A stretch of 64,000 bases of DNA, from positions 1 through 64,000 of the forward strand of contig NZ_JAKGSD010000036.1 in NCBI RefSeq assembly GCF_021654135.1, given 5' to 3'. A model generated the notes under the pieces. That model did no database searches. It saw only the letters and a program-made list of their open reading frames with translations, and was not told where the DNA came from. Both the position numbers and the translations under genes were made by a program. This DNA is from Amycolatopsis tucumanensis. GTDB lineage: Bacteria > Actinomycetota > Actinomycetes > Mycobacteriales > Pseudonocardiaceae. This document shows positions 58,260 to 64,000 of this stretch, piece after piece. The first letter of the stretch is position 1. Each line of letters opens with the position of its first letter.

Positions 58260-59303
58260 ATGAGATCGGTGGAGACCCGGCTGGCTTGGGAGAGTTTCCA
58301 GTCCGGCGCGCAGGCCCGGATCCGCCAGGAGATCGTCGCGTCGTGGCGGCGCTCCCGCAGCAACGGCGTCGACCCGGACCGGCTGGACCTGGCGCACGGC
58401 GAGATCGACGTGCAGTCCCCGTTCGTCCGCGTCGCGGCGCCGGTGCTGCTCGGCATGGCCGACCTGCTGACCGGCAGCGACACCTCGCTCGCCCTCGCCG
58501 ATCCGGACGGGATCCTGACGTGGCGCTGGGAGTCCGAACGGACCCTCACCCGGGATCTGGACCGGATCGAGTTCGAGCCCGGCTCCCAGGTCGCCGAGCA
58601 GAGCGCCGGCACCAACGGCATCGGGGTCGCCGCGACCACGCGCCGCCCCTCGATCGTGATCGGCGCCGAGCACTACAAGCAACCGTGGCACCCGTGGGCC
58701 TGCGTCGCCGCACCGGTGGTCCACCCGATCACCCGGCGCGTCGCGGGCATGGTCAACGTGGCGTGCCACGCCAACGACGCGAACCACCTGCTGCTGGTCG
58801 CGGTCCGGGCACTGGTCGACGGGATCACCACCGCGCTGGGCGAGGCCGCGACCTCCCGGCAGCGGCGAATGCTCGACGCGCACCTGTCCTTCCGCTCCGC
58901 CTCGGCCGGGCCCGTCGTCACCCTCGACCGCCAGACGATGATCGTCGAGGACGACGCCGCCGAACTGGGCCTGGACCGGCCGACCCTGTGGGCGGCGGTG
59001 CTGGAGGCGGGTCCGTCCGCGAGCGAGATCGCGCTCGCGGACGGCCTCCGCGCACGCCTGTGCCCGGTCACCCCGGGCCGGCTCGACGACGGCGTCGTGC
59101 TGGTGCTCACGCGCGGCTCCACACCGGGCGGGGCGGCATCCGGCCGGGAGGCCGCGGCCTACGGACCGCTGGAGCGGGCCGAGGTCCGGGTCATCACGGA
59201 CACCCTCGCCGAGTGCGGGGGTAACAAGTCGGAGGCGGCGGCACGCCTGGGCATCTCCCGCGGCACGCTCTACCAGCGGCTCCGCCGCTACCGGCTGGGG
59301 TGA
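58260..59303 (+). CDS. GAF-domain activator with Fis-type HTH, no AAA+ domain
   Basis: 347 residues from the ATG at 58260, after GAGGAGGAGG. N-terminal AcoR-like signature (VASWRRSRSNGVDPDRL, residues about 24-40), a GAF sensor region (about 60-190, with AEQSAGTNGIGVAA), and a C-terminal Fis-type helix-turn-helix (ECGGNKSEAAARLGISRGTLYQRLRRYRLG). The central sigma-54 ATPase of proteobacterial relatives is absent. Divergent from the leftward degradation cluster, which it very likely activates. A second, differently ended member of this group is at 5.2 kb. Confidence 0.85.
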   Translation: MRSVETRLAWESFQSGAQARIRQEIVASWRRSRSNGVDPDRLDLAHGEIDVQSPFVRVAAPVLLGMADLLTGSDTSLALADPDGILTWRWESERTLTRDLDRIEFEPGSQVAEQSAGTNGIGVAATTRRPSIVIGAEHYKQPWHPWACVAAPVVHPITRRVAGMVNVACHANDANHLLLVAVRALVDGITTALGEAATSRQRRMLDAHLSFRSASAGPVVTLDRQTMIVEDDAAELGLDRPTLWAAVLEAGPSASEIALADGLRARLCPVTPGRLDDGVVLVLTRGSTPGGAASGREAAAYGPLERAEVRVITDTLAECGGNKSEAAARLGISRGTLYQRLRRYRLG

Positions 59304-59310
59304 GCCGCGC

Positions 59311-59985
59311 TCAGCGGTGGAATCGCGTGGTGACGGACAGGTGCTCGCGCTCCACGGTGATCGCGTTGACAGGCGCTTCGGTGTCGGCGTAGCCGAACGA
59401 GATGCCGAACAGCAGCTTCCCACCGCTGATGCCGAGGACCTCCCGGACGGTGTCGGCGTAGAAGCTCAGCAGGCCCTGCGGACAGCTCGCCACACCGTGG
59501 GCAGTGAGTGCGAGCAGCAGGGTCTGCCCGTACATGCCGACGTCGGCGGCCAGCCGCGCCTCCGCCGTGTCGGGAGCGAACAGCATCGCGACGTGCGGAG
59601 CGCCGTAGAACCGCAGGCTCTCGGCGTCGTATGCGGCGCGCTTGTCACGCTCGTCCGGGCCGATGCCGAGCGCGCCGTAGAGCGTGGCGCCGAAGGCGGC
59701 GCGGCGTCGCTGGTGCACAGGTGCGTAGATGTCCTCGCTGTAGGGGAAGTCGACCGACGTCCGGCCAGCCCGGTGCGCGGCCACCAGCGCGTCCGCGAGG
59801 GCGTCGCGCCGCGCGCCACTGACCACCTCGACTTGCCAGGGCTGCGCATTGGAGTTCGACGGGGCGGCTGCCGCCAAGGAAAACACGTCGTGGAGCGTCG
59901 TCTCCGGAACCGGCGTCGGGCGGAACGCCCGGGTCGCCCGGCGGCCACGGATCAGCTGGGCCGCATAACCGGCGAGATCACTCAT
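59311..59985 (-). CDS. Nitroreductase family protein
   Basis: 224 residues from the ATG at 59985 (AGGAG 8 bases upstream; a GTG directly before it is less likely). FMN-binding pattern: IRGRRATRAFRPTPVPETTL, AAAAPSNSNAQPWQVEVVSG, and the C-terminal GISFGYADTEAPVNAI. Such enzymes reduce nitro groups, quinones or enones with NAD(P)H. Divergent from a TetR gene across a perfect 12-bp-arm palindrome, so it is probably induced by an electrophile or quinone-like compound. Confidence 0.87.
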   Translation of the reverse strand: MSDLAGYAAQLIRGRRATRAFRPTPVPETTLHDVFSLAAAAPSNSNAQPWQVEVVSGARRDALADALVAAHRAGRTSVDFPYSEDIYAPVHQRRRAAFGATLYGALGIGPDERDKRAAYDAESLRFYGAPHVAMLFAPDTAEARLAADVGMYGQTLLLALTAHGVASCPQGLLSFYADTVREVLGISGGKLLFGISFGYADTEAPVNAITVEREHLSVTTRFHR

Positions 59986-60000
59986 CACAGGGACTCCTCA

Positions 60001-60071
60001 CTGAAGTAAACGATGACGTTTACTTCAGACGGTAACAGCGACCCACAGCCAAGTAAACGGTCGCGTATACT
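60001..60071. promoter_or_regulatory. TetR operators and -10 box between nitroreductase and TetR genes
   Basis: CTGAAGTAAACG and its exact complement CGTTTACTTCAG flank ATGA at 60001-60028. A second, imperfect copy (AGTAAACG...CGTATACT) lies at 60052-60071 and includes TATACT, a good -10 box 8 bases before the TetR GTG at 60079, which fits a leaderless or near-leaderless transcript. Confidence 0.72.
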
Positions 60072-60078
60072 CTGTGAC

Positions 60079-60669
60079 GTGGCGAACGGAACGACCAGTA
60101 GACCGGGACGCGGGGGGCGGGAGCGGGTGCTCGCCGCGGCGAGCAGGCTGTTCGCCGCCCAGGGGATCAACGCGACATCGATGGAGGACGTGGCGGCACA
60201 GGCCCCGGTGTCGAAGCGTACGCTGTACGCGCACTTCCCGACGAAGGACGACCTCGTCCTCGCCCAGCTCCGCGCCCTGGTGGAGTCCGGGGACACCCTG
60301 CACGCCGTGCTGACCAGGGAGGACATCCCGGCCCGCGAACGGCTGCTGGCGATGTTCGACATCCCCGCCCCCGCGACCGGCCCGGTGCGCGGCTGCCCCT
60401 TCCTCGACGCCGCGGCGGAGTTCCCCGACCCTGACAGCGCCGCCCACGCCTACGCGCGCGCACAGAAGCTGCTGATGCTCCGCCTGGTGACCGACCTGGT
60501 CACCGAGCTGGGCGTCGCCGAACCCGAGCTACTCGCTGAGCAGCTCGTCACGCTCGCCGACGGGGCCGCGATCCGCGCGATGACCCTCAACGACGCCGGC
60601 TACGGCCGCCACGCCCGCGCCGCCGCCGCGACCCTCATCGACCACGCGGAACGCACGCCAGCCGAATAG
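60079..60669 (+). CDS. TetR-family transcriptional regulator
   Basis: 196 residues from a GTG at 60079, which directly precedes the conserved part. DNA-binding domain RERVLAAASRLFAAQGINATSMEDVAAQAPVSKRTLYAHFPTKDDLVLAQL (residues about 14-64), followed by a sensor domain with a Cys in VRGCPFLDAAAEF. Likely represses itself and the divergent nitroreductase gene through the two AAGTAAAC-containing sites. Its 3' end is 19 bases from the convergent oxidoreductase gene. Confidence 0.87.
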   Translation: MANGTTSRPGRGGRERVLAAASRLFAAQGINATSMEDVAAQAPVSKRTLYAHFPTKDDLVLAQLRALVESGDTLHAVLTREDIPARERLLAMFDIPAPATGPVRGCPFLDAAAEFPDPDSAAHAYARAQKLLMLRLVTDLVTELGVAEPELLAEQLVTLADGAAIRAMTLNDAGYGRHARAAAATLIDHAERTPAE

Positions 60670-60688
60670 GCCGCAGCGCGAAACCGCG

Positions 60689-63600
60689 TCAGGCGCTGTG
60701 CTGCGCCGTGCGACCGCTCGCCCGGCCCAGCGCCTCGGCCAGCTCGGCCTGCCTGCGCCGGTACGCGGCGACGTTGGCGAGCTTGATGTCCTCGTAGCCG
60801 CGCACCGCGTCGGGGAGTTCGGCGAGTTCGAGCAGCGCCGGTTCATTCGCCTCGGAGACGCGAAGGGCCTTGCTGATCGCATCGCGGTATTCGGTGATCA
60901 GCTGCCGCTCCACGCGCCGCACCCGGGCGTAGCCGAACAGGTCGAACCGGGTGCCGCGCAGGCGCCGTCCCGCGCGCAGCAGCCGCAGCACCGGCTGCGC
61001 CCAGGGGCCGAGTGCGATCTTGCGGTTCAGGCCGAGCGCACGCAGCACCGGCGGGTGGAACTGGTGGGCGTAGCGGGCGCCGGGACCGAACTCGGCTTCG
61101 ATCTCCGCCCGCAGCGCCGGGTCGAGGGAGAGCCGGGCGACCTCGTACTCGTCCTTGTAGGCCATGAGCTTGTACAGGTTGCGCGCCACGGCCTGGGTGA
61201 CCGCGCTGTCACCGGCCCGGCTGCGCACCTGCTCGACGAACTCGGCGTAGGCGCGGGCGTAGTCCTCGTCCTGGTAGGCGATCAGGTCCGGGATCCGCAC
61301 GTCGAGCAGCCTCGCCAGCTCCCCGCCCTCGGCCCGCACCAGCGACCGCACCCGTCGCACGGCCGCGGGGTCGGCTGGGGTTCCGGGCGCCGCCGGCGCC
61401 GGGACGAGCTCGGCGGCCAGGGCGTCCGGGTCGGCCACGAGCTGGCGGCCGCGGCGGAACGCCTGCAGGTTGGCCGCGACCGCGGTGCCGTTGATCTCGA
61501 TCGCCCGCTCGATGGCCGCGGCGCTCACGTTCAGCGCGCCGGTCTGGTAGGCCGCGCCGAGCTGGAGGATGTTGGCGAACTGGTCGTCGCCGAACAGCGC
61601 CTCGGCTGCGGCGCGGGCGTCCAGGTAGTGCCCGCGCGCGGTCGCACCGTCCAGGACGGACCGGATGCTGGACTGCTCGGGGAAGGACACCGCGGTGTCG
61701 ATGATCATCCGCCCGGTCGGGATCTCCGAAGTGGACACCACGGCGACCGTGCGGTCCCGGTCGGCCACGGCCAGGTGCGCCGGATCGGCCGCCACGAGCG
61801 GGTCACAGGCCAGGTACAGGTCGCACTCCCCCGCGGCTAGCTTGGGCGCCTGCTCCACCGGTTCCGTGGTGATCTTGACGTCGGAGACGACGGCGCCGCC
61901 CTTCTGCGCCAGGCCGGTCTGGTCGAGGGTGCGCACGTGCCGGCCGTCGAGGACCGCGGCCGTGGCCAGGATCTGCGCCACGGTCACCACGCCGGTGCCG
62001 CCGATCCCGGTGATGCGCACGGCGACGTCACCTTCCGCGTGCCGCGGTTCCGGCAGCTCGGACGCCTCCAGCGACCCGATCTGCTTGCGGCGCTTCCCGT
62101 CTCCGGGCACGACGGTGAGGAAGGACGGGCAGTCGCCGTTGAGGCAGGAGTAGTCGACGTTGCACGAGGACTGGTGGATGCGGGTCTTGCGGCCGAACTC
62201 GGTTTCCACCGGCTGCACGGACAAGCAGTTGGACTTCACGCCGCAGTCGCCGCAGCCCTCGCAGACCCGTTCGTTGATGAACACCTTGGTGGCCGGGGTT
62301 TCCTGCTTGCCGCGCCGCCGCTTCCGCCGTTTCTCCGCGGCGCACTCCTGGTCGTGGATCAGCACCGTGACGCCCGGAATCGCGGCCAGCTCCTCCTGGG
62401 TGCGCAGCAGATCGTCGCGGGACCGGACCTCGACCCCGCGGGGGAACCGCAGACGCCGCAACCGGCGTGGCTGGTCGGAGGTGATCACGACCTTCGCCGC
62501 GCCCTCGACGAGGAGCAGTTCGGCGAGCTTGTGCACCGGCAACGCCCCGACCGCGTCCTGGCCGCCGGTCATGGCGACCGCCGAGTTGTGCAGCAGCTTG
62601 AACGTGACGTTCACGCCGGCCGCGACCGCCGCCCGGACCGCGAGGCTGCCGGAGTGGGTGAACGTGCCGTCGCCGATGTTCTGCACCAGGTGCCGGGCCT
62701 CGACGAACGGGGCCATGCCGATCCACTGGGCGCCCTCGCCGCCCATTTGCGTGATGCCGATGACGTCCCCGACCTGGTCGGGTTCCATGAACAGCGCCAT
62801 GGTGTGGCAGCCGATCCCGCCACCCACGAGGGTGCCATCGGGCACCTTGGTGGAGGAGTTGTGCGGGCAGCCCGAGCAGAAGTAGGGCGTGCGGGCCAGC
62901 AACGGCACCGCGATCCGCTCGCGGCGGCGCCGGCCCTGCCACACGCGCACCGGTTCGATGTCACCGAGCAGGCGGGCGAGCCCCTTGGCGATGACGTCCG
63001 GATCGAGCTCGCCCAGCTCGGTGAACAGCACCCGGCCGTCGGGACCGGTTTTGCCGTGCACGCGCGGCGCTCCCGTGCGGCCGTAGAGGATCTCCTTGAC
63101 CGCGGGCTCGATGAGCGCCCGCTTCTCCTCCACCACCACGATCTCGTCGAGCCCCTGGGCGAAGTCGGTGATGATGCCGGGCTCGACGGGGTGGATCACG
63201 CCGAGCTTGAGGATGCGGATGCCGAAGCGGGCGAGGGCGTCCTCGTCGAGGCCGAGCGCGCGCAACGCCTGCCGCAGGTCCAGATAGGACTTGCCGGCCG
63301 TGACGATCCCGATCCGGTCGCCCGGCCCGGACCGCACGATCCGGTTGACACCACTGGCCCGCAGGTACTCCAGCGCGAGCGGCAACCGCACCCGGTGCAG
63401 GCTGTGCTCCAGCGTCGCCAGCTCCGGCCCGAGCAGCCGGCTGCTCGGGCGGTGGCCGTACGCACCCTCGGGCAGCACCGGCGCCGTCCACGACGGGTCG
63501 ACGACGGCGGTGCCGGCCGCATCAGCGACGTTGGCGACGATCTTCATCGCCGTCCACAGCCCACTGGCCCGGGACAGCTCCACCGCGTGCCGGCCGTGGT

Positions 63601-64000
63601 CGAGGACGTCCTGCGAATCCGCCGGGAAGAACACCGGCATCGCCAGGTCGGCCAGCGCGTGCTCGGAGGCGCACGGCACCGACGACGACTTCGCGTTCGG
63701 ATCGTCCCCGACCAGCGCGACCGCGCCGCCGCGCGGGTGGGTTCCGGCGAGGTTGGCGTGCCGCAACGCGTCCGTGGCCCGGTCCAGGCCCGGGGCCTTG
63801 CCGTACCAGAATCCGGTGACGCCGTCCCTGCGCAACGAGCCCAGCCCCGCGGCCAGCTGGCTGCCCATCACCGACGTCGCCGCGAGTTCCTCGTTGAGCC
63901 CGGGCCGGTGCACCACCGCGTGCTCGTCCAGCAGCTTCCCGTGCCGCGCCAGCTCCAGGTCGAAGCCGGCCAGGGGCGAACCCTCGTAACCGGACACGAA
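60689..64000 (-). CDS. Indolepyruvate ferredoxin oxidoreductase (fused subunits), 5' end cut
   Basis: About 1,100 codons are in the window; the N-terminus lies beyond the right edge, since the first visible residues (VSGYEGSPLAGFDLEL) correspond to a point some tens of residues into the family. The order is TPP-enzyme domains (SSVPCASEHALADLAMPVFFPADSQDV; YFCSGCPHNSS; GIGCHTMA), an Fe-S segment (VCEGCGDCGVKSNC and SCNVDYSCLNGDC), then the gamma-type domain (GIGGTGVVTVAQILATAA). It oxidatively decarboxylates aryl or branched 2-oxo acids to acyl-CoA, reducing ferredoxin. It is a single-gene fusion as in many aerobic actinobacteria. Confidence 0.9.
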   Translation of the reverse strand, partial: FVSGYEGSPLAGFDLELARHGKLLDEHAVVHRPGLNEELAATSVMGSQLAAGLGSLRRDGVTGFWYGKAPGLDRATDALRHANLAGTHPRGGAVALVGDDPNAKSSSVPCASEHALADLAMPVFFPADSQDVLDHGRHAVELSRASGLWTAMKIVANVADAAGTAVVDPSWTAPVLPEGAYGHRPSSRLLGPELATLEHSLHRVRLPLALEYLRASGVNRIVRSGPGDRIGIVTAGKSYLDLRQALRALGLDEDALARFGIRILKLGVIHPVEPGIITDFAQGLDEIVVVEEKRALIEPAVKEILYGRTGAPRVHGKTGPDGRVLFTELGELDPDVIAKGLARLLGDIEPVRVWQGRRRRERIAVPLLARTPYFCSGCPHNSSTKVPDGTLVGGGIGCHTMALFMEPDQVGDVIGITQMGGEGAQWIGMAPFVEARHLVQNIGDGTFTHSGSLAVRAAVAAGVNVTFKLLHNSAVAMTGGQDAVGALPVHKLAELLLVEGAAKVVITSDQPRRLRRLRFPRGVEVRSRDDLLRTQEELAAIPGVTVLIHDQECAAEKRRKRRRGKQETPATKVFINERVCEGCGDCGVKSNCLSVQPVETEFGRKTRIHQSSCNVDYSCLNGDCPSFLTVVPGDGKRRKQIGSLEASELPEPRHAEGDVAVRITGIGGTGVVTVAQILATAAVLDGRHVRTLDQTGLAQKGGAVVSDVKITTEPVEQAPKLAAGECDLYLACDPLVAADPAHLAVADRDRTVAVVSTSEIPTGRMIIDTAVSFPEQSSIRSVLDGATARGHYLDARAAAEALFGDDQFANILQLGAAYQTGALNVSAAAIERAIEINGTAVAANLQAFRRGRQLVADPDALAAELVPAPAAPGTPADPAAVRRVRSLVRAEGGELARLLDVRIPDLIAYQDEDYARAYAEFVEQVRSRAGDSAVTQAVARNLYKLMAYKDEYEVARLSLDPALRAEIEAEFGPGARYAHQFHPPVLRALGLNRKIALGPWAQPVLRLLRAGRRLRGTRFDLFGYARVRRVERQLITEYRDAISKALRVSEANEPALLELAELPDAVRGYEDIKLANVAAYRRRQAELAEALGRASGRTAQHSA

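Noticed and set aside
1..64000. CRISPR arrays, tRNA or rRNA genes, insertion sequences, phage genes.
   Set aside because: No regularly spaced repeats, no cloverleaf or rRNA-like segment noticed by eye, and no transposase, integrase or phage protein in any frame.

Overview
This is a high-GC (about 70% or more), densely packed chromosomal window. Gene content and codon use point to an actinobacterium, most likely of the Pseudonocardiales (Amycolatopsis-like). That placement is inferred from family content, not from a marker gene. I see no rRNA, tRNA, CRISPR array, insertion sequence or phage gene. Nearly everything is catabolic: small operons, each next to its own one-component regulator, often with a readable palindromic operator.

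1-12.7 kb: acetoin/2,3-butanediol utilisation. A leftward operon encodes the acetoin dehydrogenase complex (E1 alpha, E1 beta, E2 with two E3-binding domains, E3) and continues to a lipoyl synthase gene cut by the left edge. A divergent GAF-domain activator without an AAA+ sigma-54 module sits beside it, and a butanediol dehydrogenase lies at 11.7 kb. The aco and bdh promoters share a TGCAAC-based operator. Between them lie a DUF11 surface protein, a molybdopterin oxidoreductase with a helical partner protein, and a MarR regulator.

12.8-22.8 kb: a DHA2 drug exporter, then a rightward, mostly overlapping cluster of the Nit1C/MSMEG_0565-0572 type: a small nitrogen-starvation protein, FAD oxidoreductase, amidohydrolase, Sll0783-type protein, radical SAM protein, GNAT-AIR-synthase fusion, nitrilase, a second nitrilase copy that has lost the catalytic Cys and Glu, and a glycosyltransferase.

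22.8-31 kb: a receiver/thioredoxin-fold/thioredoxin-reductase-like fusion whose key residues are missing; an anti-sigma-type ATPase; a GntR regulator with an FAA hydrolase, alpha/beta hydrolase and amidohydrolase operon; a DUF1636 protein; a LysR regulator with a small partner; and relics of a class II aldolase and an SDR gene.

31-46 kb: an MHS transporter, enoyl-CoA hydratase and CoA-transferase under a LacI regulator; an M81 peptidase with an ACS transporter and a two-HTH Lrp protein; an MHS transporter, IlvD/Edd dehydratase and FAD oxidoreductase beside a GntR regulator; then a broken DeoR gene and about 580 bases without a recognisable gene.

46-64 kb: an SDR/TetR pair, a second TetR with an alpha/beta hydrolase, an FAD monooxygenase/TetR pair, a leftward seven-gene cluster (58.1 to 51.5 kb) that looks like an aromatic or amino-aromatic degradation pathway driven by a second GAF activator, a nitroreductase/TetR pair, and a large indolepyruvate ferredoxin oxidoreductase cut by the right edge.
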